DNA of 64,000 nucleotides, taken from assembly GCF_000830505.1 (NCBI RefSeq), contig NZ_JXOK01000004.1:1-64000 (forward strand). Reading direction: 5' to 3'. The notes under the pieces were generated by a model. That model saw nothing but the letters and a program-made list of their open reading frames with translations. It made no database searches and had not been told where the DNA came from. This document shows, piece by piece, positions 30,722 to 40,448 of this stretch. How positions within the stretch are numbered: the stretch's first letter is position 1; every line of letters begins with the position of its first letter. The translations under genes were made by a program, and so were the position numbers. This DNA comes from Vibrio mytili (GTDB taxonomy: Bacteria > Pseudomonadota > Gammaproteobacteria > Enterobacterales > Vibrionaceae).

Positions 30722-32098
30722 ATGTTTAACTTCTTTAAAACACGCCCAGATCTCCCGCTTTCGGATGGGTCTAAAGGCGAAATGCAAGCGCGTTTCAAAC
30801 GCTACCAGTGGCAAGTATTCTTAGGCTTAGTATTTGGTTATGCCGTGTTCTACGTTGTTCGTATGAGCCTCGGTGTCGTCAAGAAGCCGATGTTGGATGC
30901 GGGCATCGTAAGCATCGAAGAACTCGGTATCATGGGTTCCGCTTTCTTCTTTACTTATGCGATTGGTAAATTCTCGAACGGCTTCCTTTCTGACTATGCC
31001 AACATTGGCCGATTTATGTCGTTCTCCCTATTGCTATCCGGTATTACAGCAGTCTTCATGGGACTCAATACCACAGCGTTCTTCTTCGTTCTACTATGGG
31101 GTCTGAACGGTTGGTTCCAATCGGTTGGTTCTGCACCATCTTGTGTATCGTTGTTCCAATGGTTCTCACCAAAACAGCGTGGTAGCCGTTACTCTATCTG
31201 GGGTGGTTCGCGTAACATCGGTGAAGGTATCACTTGGATCCTAACGGCGACACTTGTGAGCTATTTTGGTTGGCGAGCAGGCTTCATCGGTGCAGGTATT
31301 GCAGCCGTAGCCGCCGCTCTATGTATGTTCTTCGTCTTAAAAGACCGTCCTCAAACATATGGTCTGCCAGATGCGGCTACCGCATTCGATGAAGAGCCGG
31401 AAATCAAGAAAAAGAATGATCCGAAAGAAACACGTCGTGCTCAAATGTTCATTCTAAAACAACCTGTTGTTTGGTTAATCGCAGCCGCGTGTGCAGCAAT
31501 GTACATCTCTCGCTACGCGATGTCGTCTTGGGCCGTACTTTACCTTCAAGAAGCGAAAGGTTACTCACTGATTGATGCTGGTTTTGCCATGTCTACTTAC
31601 CCAATCGCGGGTCTTGCAGGCGCAATCCTATCAGGAATTATTTCAGACAAACTGTTTAACGCTAACCGCCATATCCCAACGCTGCTTTACGGTATCGCAA
31701 ACATCGCTGGGATGTGTCTGATGTTCTTTGGCCCTGACAACCGCATTATTGATGCAGTTGCACTAGGTCTGATTGGTTTTGCTATCGGTGGTCTGGTTGT
31801 CTTCCTTGCGGGTCTGACAGCTTGTGACTTAATGCCTAAAAACGCAGTAGGCGCAGTAAAAGGCTTCATCGGTTTGTTCTCTTACATTGCCGCATCTGGT
31901 CAAGAACTGGCTTCTGCAGCACTGATTAAAATCACTGAGGTAGATGGCGTTACTAAATACGACTTCACGCAAGCCCAGTACTTCTGGTTAGCTGCCAGTG
32001 TTGTTTCTCTGCTTCTTGCACTGACCGTTTGGAATGCCAAGAAAGTTGTGGATATCGAACCAGAGCAAAAAGAACTTGAAGTGAGCCCTAGCAACTAA
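30722..32098 (+). CDS. pgtP: Phosphoglycerate/PEP antiporter, MFS
   Basis: 458 residues with twelve predicted hydrophobic segments and organophosphate:phosphate antiporter landmarks: R-M-S-L-G-V after the first segment, F-S-N-G-F-L-S-D-Y and W-G-L-N-G-W-F-Q-S-V-G. These put it in the UhpT/GlpT/PgtP group. The PgtP assignment rests on divergent pgtCBA. GGAG before the ATG at 30722 decides the start. It imports 2- and 3-phosphoglycerate and PEP in exchange for phosphate. Pyruvate kinase follows. Confidence 0.94.
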   Translation: MFNFFKTRPDLPLSDGSKGEMQARFKRYQWQVFLGLVFGYAVFYVVRMSLGVVKKPMLDAGIVSIEELGIMGSAFFFTYAIGKFSNGFLSDYANIGRFMSFSLLLSGITAVFMGLNTTAFFFVLLWGLNGWFQSVGSAPSCVSLFQWFSPKQRGSRYSIWGGSRNIGEGITWILTATLVSYFGWRAGFIGAGIAAVAAALCMFFVLKDRPQTYGLPDAATAFDEEPEIKKKNDPKETRRAQMFILKQPVVWLIAAACAAMYISRYAMSSWAVLYLQEAKGYSLIDAGFAMSTYPIAGLAGAILSGIISDKLFNANRHIPTLLYGIANIAGMCLMFFGPDNRIIDAVALGLIGFAIGGLVVFLAGLTACDLMPKNAVGAVKGFIGLFSYIAASGQELASAALIKITEVDGVTKYDFTQAQYFWLAASVVSLLLALTVWNAKKVVDIEPEQKELEVSPSN

Positions 32099-32108
32099 TA
32101 ACTCCTTT

Positions 32109-32135
32109 GCGGGAGGTAACCCTCCCGCCTTTTAA
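32109..32135 (+). terminator. Terminator after pgtP
   Basis: An 8-bp perfect stem GCGGGAGG / CCTCCCGC with a TAAC loop, then CTTTTAAA. Confidence 0.85.
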
Positions 32136-32236
32136 ATAAAAGTTTTAAGTTCGATGCCATAAGCGTACTGATGAAGTGTCCTTATGAGATTGAAATTCCC
32201 CCCTTTATTTATTTTAAGTGTCGAATGAGGTGATAA

Positions 32237-33714
32237 ATGTGTAAAACAAAAATAGTGGCAACCTTAGGGCCAGCAAGCGAAAGCCGCGAAATATTGACTA
32301 AGCTGATTCGTGCAGGTGCGAACGTTGTCAGACTCAACTTTTCTCACGGCACAGCAGAAGAGCACATCGCAAGAGCGAATCTTGTTCGTGAAATTGCAAC
32401 AGAGCTTAATACTCATGTAGGCGTACTGGTCGACTTACAAGGTCCTAAGATTCGTATTTCGTGTTTCGAGCAAGGCGCAGTGTTGCTGAATCAAGGTGAC
32501 GACTTCACTCTAAGTGGCACTTTAGATGCGTTATCTGGCAATCAAGAAATGGTTGGTCTTGATTACCCTGAGCTGATTAAAGACGTTACCGAAGGTGACA
32601 CGTTGTTGCTTGATGACGGTCGTATCCAACTCAAAGTGACACAAGTTAACCGTAACGAACAATGGATTAAAACCACGGTGCTGAACAGTGGCAAACTGTC
32701 CAACCGCAAAGGTATTAACTTGTTAGGTGGTGGTTTGTCTGCTCCAGCGCTAACAGAAAAAGACATCAATGACATCGACACTGCTGCGAAGCTGAGTGCG
32801 GACTTCCTCGCCATCTCCTTCCCTCGCAACGCGAAAGACATTGAGTACGCTCGCACCCTTGCTCAGAAAGCGGGCTGCAATGCAAAAATCGTCGCGAAAG
32901 TCGAACGTGCAGAAGTGGTGGCAAGCAAAGAATCGATGGACGATGTTATCCAAGCATCGGACATTATCATGGTTGCACGCGGTGACCTTGGTGTAGAAAT
33001 CGGTGACGCACGATTACCTGCCGTACAGAAGTCGCTAATCCATCGCTCCAAACACTGGGGTAAGCCTGTGATTACGGCCACACAGATGTTGGAGTCGATG
33101 ATTGAAAATCCACTTCCAACAAGAGCCGAAGTCCTCGACGTGGCTAACGCTATCATTGATGGTACCGATGCGGTAATGCTATCCGCAGAATCTGCAGCGG
33201 GTAAATACCCCATCGAAGCGATAGAAGCGATGGTACGTATTGCAGAAGGCGCTGAACTTGAATTGGAGTGCAATCACAACTGTTGGGATAAATTACAGCA
33301 CCTGTGCTCCAATCCAGGTAAGAGTTTTGCGTTGTCTTCGATGATTTCTGCATCACGCGTACACCGTGATCTCGGTGTCGCCATTTTAACTCAACATGGT
33401 GAAACACCACTATTAATGTCTCGCTGTCAAAGCAAAACCAAAATTTGGGCTTTGAGTGATAACCCGAGCTTGCTCGCTCAAATGACGATATTACGTGGTG
33501 TGGAGCTATGTACTTTAAAGCCAAAGAAAAGTGCTGTGACCTTGCTCCACAAATCATCGACTGCTTAAGCAACAAAGCTAACGAAATGAATATCTCGTCA
33601 ATACTGATGACCCAACTCGATTCTATCGAAGGGATGGGTGACATCAATGCTTGCCGACTACTCAGCTTGAAATCGAGTATAAACGAAGCAAAACGTGCCG
33701 AGATAGCTGCGTAG
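32237..33714 (+). pseudogene. pyk: Pyruvate kinase, frameshifted near the 3' end
   Basis: The first 424 codons are a well-kept pyruvate kinase: K-I-V-A-T-L-G-P-A at the start, N-F-S-H-G, the active-site K-V-E and A-R-G-D-L-G-V-E-I. Near 33510 the frame changes; restoring one base, most simply TGTTAC for TGTAC, joins C to Y-F-K-A-K-E-K-C-C-D and gives 492 residues in all. Without it the product ends after unrelated residues at 443. It converts PEP to pyruvate with ADP, which fits uptake of phosphoglycerate and PEP by PgtP next door. Another pyruvate kinase is expected on chromosome I. Confidence 0.88.
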
Positions 33715-33795
33715 CGCAACCGTATCTTGCTCCCTATTTTCAAGCTAAAACTTGAATTTATCCCTCTCCCCCCAAAACTTGCTCCACAGGGATTT

Positions 33796-33823
33796 GGCCT
33801 GCCGAATGGCAGGTCTTTTTTCT
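33796..33823 (+). terminator. Terminator after pyruvate kinase
   Basis: A CCTGCC / GGCAGG stem with a GAAT loop, followed by TCTTTTTTCT. Confidence 0.85.
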
Positions 33824-33920
33824 CACTTCCAAAGCAATTTTCTGAATGTGTCCCGACACTTAATGAAATCGTACTCATAAATTGATATGGTTTAAAGACT
33901 GTTGTTTTATGTAGAATCCA

Positions 33921-34658
33921 TTGTTGAAGAATCGAATTCCGATCGTCGAATTTCACGACGTAAACAAGTGGTACGGTGAATACCATGCGTTAAAAGACAT
34001 TAACCTCTCCGTGCATTCCGGAGAAATCGTGGTGGTATGTGGTCCGTCTGGCTCTGGGAAGTCGACACTGATCCGTTGCATCAATGGATTAGAAGCCATT
34101 CAAGACGGTCAGTTAAACGCATTTGGATTACCAGCACATACCAGAGAGCGCAAGCCTGGCCAAATTGGTATGGTCTTCCAACACTTCCACCTCTTTCCGC
34201 ATCTCACCGTTCTAGAGAACCTAACGCTCGCTCCGATCCGAACCCTAAAGCTGTCAAAGCAAGAGGCAACTAAGCGTGCCAGACATTACCTAAAGCGAGT
34301 CAATATTGAAGAACAAGCGGATAAGTACCCGATTCAGTTATCGGGTGGTCAACAACAACGGGTCGCCATTGCGCGCTCACTCTGCATGGAGCCCGATCTA
34401 CTACTATTTGATGAGCCCACCTCGGCACTTGATCCAGAAATGATCAACGAGGTACTTGATGTCATGGTCGAACTTGCCCAAAGCGGCATGACCATGATTT
34501 GTGTAACGCATGAGATGGGGTTTGCCAAAAAAGTCGCGCATCGAGTGGTATTTATGGATGAAGGCGAAATTGTTGAAGTGAACTCACCGACAGCATTGTT
34601 CGATACGCCGCAACATCCAAGGACTCAAACATTTTTAAACCAAATACTAAGTTATTGA
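33921..34658 (+). CDS. Polar amino acid ABC transporter ATP-binding protein
   Basis: 245 residues with Walker A G-P-S-G-S-G-K-S-T, signature L-S-G-G-Q-Q-Q-R and Walker B L-L-L-F-D-E-P-T-S-A-L-D, of the GlnQ/AapP type (M-V-F-Q-H-F-H-L-F-P-H). The start is unclear: the only in-frame starts are TTG codons at 33921 and 33924. An ATG at 33909 is in frame but immediately followed by TAG; a single C for T there would give a normal start. First gene of a four-gene importer operon; its stop overlaps the permease start. Confidence 0.9.
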   Translation: MLKNRIPIVEFHDVNKWYGEYHALKDINLSVHSGEIVVVCGPSGSGKSTLIRCINGLEAIQDGQLNAFGLPAHTRERKPGQIGMVFQHFHLFPHLTVLENLTLAPIRTLKLSKQEATKRARHYLKRVNIEEQADKYPIQLSGGQQQRVAIARSLCMEPDLLLFDEPTSALDPEMINEVLDVMVELAQSGMTMICVTHEMGFAKKVAHRVVFMDEGEIVEVNSPTALFDTPQHPRTQTFLNQILSY

Positions 34659-35454
34659 TGATTTATCGTGTACTGAAACCTGTCTTACAAGCCGTACTGC
34701 AAATCGTGATTCTATTTGCCTTCATCGCTTGGGTACTCAACTCTGGCGCACAGGCTATGGGTTATCAATGGCAATGGGATCGCGTGCCCGACTATCTGTT
34801 TTTTTACGAAGATGGGGAATGGTGGTCAGCCGAACTCATTGATGGCTTAATCGTGACACTCAAAATCTCCGCCATCAGTTTATTCTTCACCTTAGTGTTT
34901 GGATTGGTGACGGCTCTACTTCGGCTCAGTGATTCTAAAGTGGGGAACGCTATCGGCACGGCTACGTGGAATTGATCCGTAATACTCCATTATTGGTACA
35001 AATTTACCTGCTGTATTTTGTCTTTGGACCAGTAATTGGATTAGACCGATTCAGCACCGCTGTTTTGGCCTTATCACTTTTTCAAGGTGCCTATACCGCT
35101 GAGATATTTCGCGCGGGCTTAAACAGCATTCCTAGAGGTCAGTTTGAAGCTGCAAAAACACTAGGCCTATCTCCGGTTTATACTTATCAAGATGTCATTT
35201 TGCCGCAAGTGTTACAACGTACGCTACCACCACTAACAAACGAAATGGTGTCACTGATTAAAAACTCGTCTATCGTCAGTGTCATGGCGATATTTGATCT
35301 CACAACAGAAGGACGCAATATTGTGTCAGAAACGGCCATGCCGTTTGAAATTTGGTTTACCGTGGCAGCAATTTACCTTGCTCTCACGCTCTCATTATCC
35401 GGCTTATCTGCTTGGTTGGAATACAAGCTTGGAGCCAGTTGGCGCAAATTATAA
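34658..35454 (+). pseudogene. Amino acid ABC transporter permease, frameshifted
   Basis: The N-terminal part has a membrane segment and the L-I-V-T-L-K-I-S entry to the His/Glu/Gln permease domain. In the next frame come E-L-I-R-N-T-P-L-L-V-Q and the EAA loop E-A-A-K-T-L-G-L-S-P. The junction near 34962 is repaired by one base, GCTTAC for GCTACG, giving A-Y-V-E-L-I-R-N and 265 residues. The ATG at 34658 shares a base with the ATPase stop, implying coupling. With the second permease (36350-37270) it would form the membrane channel. Confidence 0.9.
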
Positions 35455-35463
35455 GGAGATAAC

Positions 35464-36282
35464 ATGAAGTTATTCAAAGCGACCATTACTGCATTACTGG
35501 GGCTTGCTATTGCGATGCCATCCATCGCAAACGAGCAAACGGCGACGCCAAATTTGGATAAGATAAAAGAAAGAGGAACGTTACGTGTTGGCATGTCCAC
35601 CTTTGTTCCTTGGGCAATGCGGAATAAACAAGGCGAATTGATTGGCTTTGAAATTGATGTAGCGAAGCGTTTAGCGCAAGACTCTGGCCTTAAAGTGGAA
35701 TTTGTACCGACAGCTTGGGATGGCATTATCCCTGCACTTCTGGCCAAAAAGTTTGACGTGATTATCGGGGGGATGTCCATTACACCCGAACGAGCGAAAA
35801 GCGTTCTCTTCACCAAGCCATATTCGCACTCAGGCGTACAAGTGGCGGCAAACAAAGCGCTGGCAGAAGGGTTTACAGAGTTTTCCGACTTTAATTCTCG
35901 TCGCGTGAATATTGCCGTTCGCCGTGGCGCTTTTACGGTGCAAGTGGCGCGTGAAACATTCCCGAAAGCGAAACTACTTCAATTCGATGATGATGCGCAA
36001 GCCTTCCAAGAGGTGTTAAATGGTAATGCTCATGCTGTGATAGCGTCTAGCCCGAAACCTGAACATGAAACGGTAAAACACCCAGATAAATTATTTCTTC
36101 CTTTCACCGAGCGTCTTTCTAAGGGGAATGAAGCCTTTGCCGTACGTTTGGGGGAAACCGATAAAGAAGCCTTCTTTAATCAGTGGATTGACGCGCGCAC
36201 TCAAGATGGCTGGTTAGAAGAACGCTATGAATACTGGTTTTCTACACTAGATTGGCAAGACCAAGTCGCGCAAGGCCAATAA
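35464..36282 (+). CDS. Amino acid ABC transporter substrate-binding protein
   Basis: 272 residues with a signal peptide (M-K-L-F-K, hydrophobic core, cleavage after S-I-A-N), then the family-3 solute-binding pattern: G-T-L-R-V-G-M, G-F-E-I-D-V-A-K-R-L-A and D-V-I-I-G-G-M-S-I-T-P-E-R. A periplasmic polar amino acid receptor; the exact ligand cannot be told. AAGGAG precedes the ATG. A hairpin directly after its stop could raise its level over the downstream permease. Confidence 0.92.
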   Translation: MKLFKATITALLGLAIAMPSIANEQTATPNLDKIKERGTLRVGMSTFVPWAMRNKQGELIGFEIDVAKRLAQDSGLKVEFVPTAWDGIIPALLAKKFDVIIGGMSITPERAKSVLFTKPYSHSGVQVAANKALAEGFTEFSDFNSRRVNIAVRRGAFTVQVARETFPKAKLLQFDDDAQAFQEVLNGNAHAVIASSPKPEHETVKHPDKLFLPFTERLSKGNEAFAVRLGETDKEAFFNQWIDARTQDGWLEERYEYWFSTLDWQDQVAQGQ

Positions 36283-36288
36283 TCCAGT

Positions 36289-36316
36289 AAGGCTCGCAAA
36301 TAGAGCGAGCCTTTAT
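36289..36316 (+). terminator. Intercistronic hairpin/attenuator within the ABC operon
   Basis: A 9-bp stem AAGGCTCGC / GCGAGCCTT followed by a T-rich tail, placed between the binding protein and the last permease. Partial termination or mRNA 3' protection here would favour the binding protein. Confidence 0.65.
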
Positions 36317-36349
36317 CTTCTTCTTAATCGATAAAACGGAGTCACCTTT

Positions 36350-37270
36350 TTGAGCGGAGAAACTCATCATCGCGTTGCCCCAAACAAACCACAGCCGAAA
36401 TCATACTTGATGCGCTTTAACCGTACCGATTGGGTCCTACTCATCCTTTGTCTGGTGGCGGGCATTTGGCTGTACTACCGTTCTACTATTGGCGTCCACT
36501 ATATCTGGCGATGGTCCGATGCCTTAGCGCTGCTGTTTACCCCCAGAGCGGACGGAAGCTTCCCCTATTTCTTTCAAGGTTTACTCTCCACCCTTAGACT
36601 GAGCTTATGGGGTATCGCTTTTGCATTGGTGTTGGGGTCACTACTTGGGTTAGCGCGTTTTTCAGACTCTAGCTGGTTGCGCGTGCCTGCCAACGCGTTT
36701 ATTCAATTGGTACGTAACATTCCGCCTTTAGTGTTTGTGTTTATTTTCTATTTTTTCATTTCCAACCAGTTGATTCCTTTACTGGGACTCGACGACCTAT
36801 TAAGAAATTACCAAGGCGACGTCAATCCAGTACAACAGTTTTTATTCGGCCCCGCCAATCTTTGGGAGAATCTCGCTTCCGGGGTGTTGTGCGTGGGATT
36901 ACTCTCCTCAGCTTACATCGCAGAAGTGGTACGTGCAGGGTTACAAGGCATCGATCAGGGACAGTGGGAAGCCGCGGATTCGTTGGGGCTCTCACGATGG
37001 GTCAAGTATCGGTTTGTCATTGCGCCACAGGTATTACGGGCAATAACGCCCCCATTGGCTGGACAAACCATTTCCTTAGTTAAAGACACCTCCATCGTTT
37101 CACTAATTTCAATCCAAGAGATGACCTTTGTCGGTACAGAGATGGCCAATTCGTCAGGTTATATTTTCGAAATCTGGCTAATTGTAGGCTTGGCCTATTT
37201 CGTGATTTGTTTCGGACTCTCGCTACTATTCCGCCATATAGAAAAGAAAACTAAGTCTTATTCTTACTAA
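36350..37270 (+). CDS. Amino acid ABC transporter permease, second subunit
   Basis: 306 residues starting at TTG with CGGAGT ahead of it. After one N-terminal membrane segment it has the His/Glu/Gln permease domain: L-R-L-S-L-W-G-I-A, Q-L-V-R-N-I-P-P-L-V, then the EAA loop E-A-A-D-S-L-G-L-S-R, and K-D-T-S-I-V-S-L-I-S. The order ATPase, permease, binding protein, permease is unusual but consistent with one importer. A longer N-terminal cytoplasmic stretch is polar and proline-rich. Confidence 0.9.
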   Translation: MSGETHHRVAPNKPQPKSYLMRFNRTDWVLLILCLVAGIWLYYRSTIGVHYIWRWSDALALLFTPRADGSFPYFFQGLLSTLRLSLWGIAFALVLGSLLGLARFSDSSWLRVPANAFIQLVRNIPPLVFVFIFYFFISNQLIPLLGLDDLLRNYQGDVNPVQQFLFGPANLWENLASGVLCVGLLSSAYIAEVVRAGLQGIDQGQWEAADSLGLSRWVKYRFVIAPQVLRAITPPLAGQTISLVKDTSIVSLISIQEMTFVGTEMANSSGYIFEIWLIVGLAYFVICFGLSLLFRHIEKKTKSYSY

Positions 37271-37469
37271 ATAGGTAGTTTACATGGGCAGGTTTTCTCT
37301 TTGACCGATAGACCTATAAGACTGATAGTTCCCTAAAGCAGTTATCTAAAATCGAAAGTTAGCTGAAATAGAAGACGATCGAACTCTCAACGATGAACTA
37401 AACGAAAGGCAAAAAAAAGCGCCGAACCAAACGTCGACGCTTCGTATTGTCATTTACACATGATTCACA

Positions 37470-37976
37470 TCAGAAGAAATCGATTGAATTACGGCCACTG
37501 TTAGGATCACGCGTTGGCTTTGGCTTGTCTTTTGTCGCGTTTTTCTTGCTATTTTTAGCGGGAGCAGATTGAGCTTTACTCGACTTATTCGCGGGCTTTT
37601 GCTTCTTAGAAGCATGTGAAGCTTTATTTTTTGGTTTCTGCTGTGCTTTTGGCTTCTGTTTGGCTTCTTTCGCCTCTGGCTCAGTCACAGGCGCATCACA
37701 TACCACGACATAGTACTCTTGGTTGAATTCAAAAAAGTCACCATCGTACATTTTTCTGCGCTTACGAGTTTCTAGCTCACCATTGACCGCCACATAGCCC
37801 TCATCAATGATGTGCTTCGCTTCACCACCGCCGCTCACTAAATTGGCAATTTTAAAAAGTTTGTACAGTTCAATTGGGTGTGAATCGACATCGATACCTA
37901 TCGCTTCGATTTCAATTTCTTCACCTTCAAACTCGGCGTCTGCTAGGTACGCATCATCGTCGTAATCTTGGGTCAT
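37470..37976 (-). CDS. S4-domain RNA-binding protein with basic tail
   Basis: 168 residues. An acidic N-terminus rich in Asp and Glu precedes an S4-type domain (I-E-L-Y-K-L-F-K-I-A-N, then G-E-A-K-H-I-I-D-E-G-Y-V-A-V-N-G), as in YbcJ-like proteins. The last 70 residues are a Lys/Ala/Pro low-complexity tail that should bind nucleic acid nonspecifically. Probably ribosome- or RNA-associated. A GCG-rich hairpin with a U tract at about 37410-37441 on the minus strand is its likely terminator. Confidence 0.8.
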   Translation of the reverse strand: MTQDYDDDAYLADAEFEGEEIEIEAIGIDVDSHPIELYKLFKIANLVSGGGEAKHIIDEGYVAVNGELETRKRRKMYDGDFFEFNQEYYVVVCDAPVTEPEAKEAKQKPKAQQKPKNKASHASKKQKPANKSSKAQSAPAKNSKKNATKDKPKPTRDPNSGRNSIDFF

Positions 37977-38080
37977 GCTGTATACTCGCTTATCTTGATG
38001 ATCGGGAGTGTAAACCTTATACCTAAAAATGGAAACCTCTCCGGTTGTTCTTATATACTCGCTAGTAAATAATCCAACGA

Positions 38081-39043
38081 GTGTTCATTTTGTATCAAGC
38101 TGACCGAATCACCTTTGCCACCGCCAATCTATTTAATTTCGTCGCACCACCCGACGCCTATTATGACTTTGAGAACATCTATTCAGTGAAAGACTGGCAA
38201 GACAAACTCGCTTGGACACAAAATCAAATCGAAAAGTTGGAACCGGACATTATTGGCTTGCAAGAGGTGTTCAGTATTGACGAAGCAAAAGCATTCTTTA
38301 TGTCGATCGGCTACCCACATTTTGTCACGGTTGATACCCCACACGTTGAAGGCGACTACATTTACTCTCGCCCCGTGGTGGCGATTGCCTCGCGCTTGCC
38401 TCTAGTGAATGTAAAACCAGTCATGTTTGACACACAATCACTCATACCTTTTGGCGTCAAAGAAGAGCCAGAGTTCAGCCGCATCCCAGTATATGCAGAG
38501 GCTATCCACCCAACTCTTGGCCATATCGCCATCTATGTGGTGCATTTAAAGTCTCAACGTCCAGCAGACGCGGAAAACAAGGAAGAATCAAGCCCTATCA
38601 TCGCGCGATGGCTTTCGACTCAGCAGCGAGGTTGGGAAGCGGCTATGCTGCGTGAGACAATGCAAAAACAGTACAGGGTGAACCCTATCCCAACCGTGCT
38701 CATGGGCGATATGAACCAACCTGTGGCACCGCTCAGCGTGAACAGCATATTAGTAGAATCATTTAGTGACAGCGTCACTGAATTACAATTGAGAGATGGA
38801 TGGGATCTACAGATAAATCCTATTTCGCCGATCCGCCCAGCAACGCATTACCATTTTTCCCAAGGCAATGTGCTTGACTACATCTTATTGTCGCAAGAAT
38901 TTGACGTGCATTCCGATCTGTCCATTGGTGAAGTCGTCGATTATCAAGTGTTTGATGGTCACCTGATCAATCCATCCTTCGACAAAGACAAAAATGCCAG
39001 CGATCATGCGTTTGTGGCACTAACGGTCGACATAAAGCTATAA
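38081..39043 (+). CDS. Endonuclease/exonuclease/phosphatase family protein
   Basis: Up to 320 residues with all family motifs in order: A-N-L-F-N-F (Asn), I-I-G-L-Q-E-V (metal Glu), V-V-H-L-K-S (His), M-G-D-M-N-Q-P (Asp/Asn) and A-S-D-H-A-F-V (final Asp-His). It hydrolyses phosphodiester or phosphomonoester bonds; substrate unknown. No signal peptide. The start is uncertain: GTG at 38081 or TTG at 38090, neither with a strong ribosome site. Confidence 0.85.
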   Translation: MFILYQADRITFATANLFNFVAPPDAYYDFENIYSVKDWQDKLAWTQNQIEKLEPDIIGLQEVFSIDEAKAFFMSIGYPHFVTVDTPHVEGDYIYSRPVVAIASRLPLVNVKPVMFDTQSLIPFGVKEEPEFSRIPVYAEAIHPTLGHIAIYVVHLKSQRPADAENKEESSPIIARWLSTQQRGWEAAMLRETMQKQYRVNPIPTVLMGDMNQPVAPLSVNSILVESFSDSVTELQLRDGWDLQINPISPIRPATHYHFSQGNVLDYILLSQEFDVHSDLSIGEVVDYQVFDGHLINPSFDKDKNASDHAFVALTVDIKL

Positions 39044-39072
39044 CTTCACTACTTTGACAATGATGTCGTTAT

Positions 39073-40053
39073 CTAGCGACGCTTCACAATCTTACGCGGA
39101 ATCAACTCTACCCCTGTCTTATGACGTTTCGCCGAAGCGTTTAAAGCAAGCTCCATGGCACTATCTGCGATGACTTCGAACTGTTGAGGTAACGAATTAA
39201 TTTTTATTGGCAGAAAATCCAATAGTCGGTTATCACCAAACGTCGCAAGTCGTGTCGTGCTCATCAGTTCCGGCTTTTCAAACATCACATCCAATACCCC
39301 TTCCAACAATGTATAAGAAGTGGTGACTATGGCCTGTGGAAGAGTGCCTTCCGCTAACCAACGTTCTAAGACTTTCTTTCCTTCTTCACGGGAGAATTGA
39401 TGACCGTAACCCACGGTGATGGAACATGCTTGCTGCTGACATGCAGACCGAAAGCCTAACTCACGTTCTCTAGAAATTTGTAGCTCTTGCAACGCACCGA
39501 TTAATCCAATGGATTGTATCTCTGGCGAGAGCACCGATTCAGTCAACTCAAGTGCCGCATCAAAATCCTCACTGATCACACAACAGAAATGCTCATCATC
39601 TAATGGGCGGTCAAGCGCAATTACGGGAGTCCCGCTGTTTTGAACTTTCAGGTAGAACTCATTCGCAGATGGCATACCACTCGCGACAAATAAGGCATCA
39701 ATTCTCCGGCTGACCAAAGCTTCTGCTACTTTTTGCTCGGTGTCAGGATCGTCGTCAGAACAACCAATCAAAATCTGATAGCCCGCCTTACGCGAGTTGA
39801 GTTCAAGCAATTTCGCCAAACGGGCATAACTGGTGTTTTCCAAGTCAGGAATGATCAAGCCAAAAGAGCGGGAGTTCCCCGCGCGCAAAGCTGATGCGGC
39901 GTGGTCTGGCTTATAATTATACTCTTCAACCACTGCCATGACGCGCTTTTGCGTCTTCTCGCTAATTCGGTATTTCTGCGCTTTACCATTAATGACATAG
40001 CTTGCCGTGGTTTTAGATACGCCAGCCAATTTGGCCACTTCATCCAGTGTCAT
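39073..40053 (-). CDS. cra: Catabolite repressor/activator Cra (FruR)
   Basis: 326 residues from the ATG at 40053, which has AAGG upstream. The LacI-type HTH reads T-L-D-E-V-A-K-L-A-G-V-S-K-T-T-A-S-Y-V-I-N-G-K-A, the Cra-specific form, and the sensor domain keeps G-L-I-I-P-D-L-E-N-T-S-Y and A-T-F-G-D-N. It binds fructose-1-phosphate and represses the divergent fru operon. Three operator-like palindromes lie in the shared gap, so autoregulation is likely. Confidence 0.94.
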   Translation of the reverse strand: MTLDEVAKLAGVSKTTASYVINGKAQKYRISEKTQKRVMAVVEEYNYKPDHAASALRAGNSRSFGLIIPDLENTSYARLAKLLELNSRKAGYQILIGCSDDDPDTEQKVAEALVSRRIDALFVASGMPSANEFYLKVQNSGTPVIALDRPLDDEHFCCVISEDFDAALELTESVLSPEIQSIGLIGALQELQISRERELGFRSACQQQACSITVGYGHQFSREEGKKVLERWLAEGTLPQAIVTTSYTLLEGVLDVMFEKPELMSTTRLATFGDNRLLDFLPIKINSLPQQFEVIADSAMELALNASAKRHKTGVELIPRKIVKRR

Positions 40054-40125
40054 ATTCTTCACCTTAATCTGTGCGCGCGATCATAATAATAGATTAATGA
40101 TCCTTTGATAGGTTGAATTATATGC

Positions 40126-40137
40126 TGAACCGATTCA
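40126..40137. promoter_or_regulatory. Cra operator 1
   Basis: TGAACCGATTCA, flanked by GC and GT, matches the Cra/FruR palindrome TGAAnCGnTTCA. It is 72 bp upstream of the cra start, suited to autoregulation. Confidence 0.75.
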
Positions 40138-40147
40138 GTATAAAAGC

Positions 40148-40159
40148 TGAAAGGATTCA
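40148..40159. promoter_or_regulatory. Cra operator 2
   Basis: TGAAAGGATTCA inside GCTGAAAGGATTCAGC, 22 bp centre-to-centre from operator 1, about two helical turns, so cooperative binding on one DNA face is possible. Confidence 0.7.
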
Positions 40160-40305
40160 GCAAAACGTAAAAATTGATGTAAATCACGAAAATACTGACG
40201 TTATTCAATTTATCGTCTACGATTGATAAAAGTAACACTTCATCATGACGAACATCATACTTTAAGCCGTTTTGCTGAGTGTTTTAAAAAATTTTGCTCA
40301 TTTGC

Positions 40306-40317
40306 TGAATCGATTCA
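40306..40317. promoter_or_regulatory. Cra operator 3 (fruBKA)
   Basis: TGAATCGATTCA is a perfect palindrome and the strongest of the three sites, 132 bp before the fruB start. It probably controls the fru operon, and with sites 1 and 2 it could allow looping. Confidence 0.8.
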
Positions 40318-40448
40318 GTTGATCATAAAAAATAGAACCGAGCAATTTTTAACTAGGGATGTAGGCATGTTGGTTTAAACAAAGGTCGACATTCAACAAC
40401 ACAACCGCCATGAATTTTAAATTGATACCTTAAGGCTGGAGAAGCACC

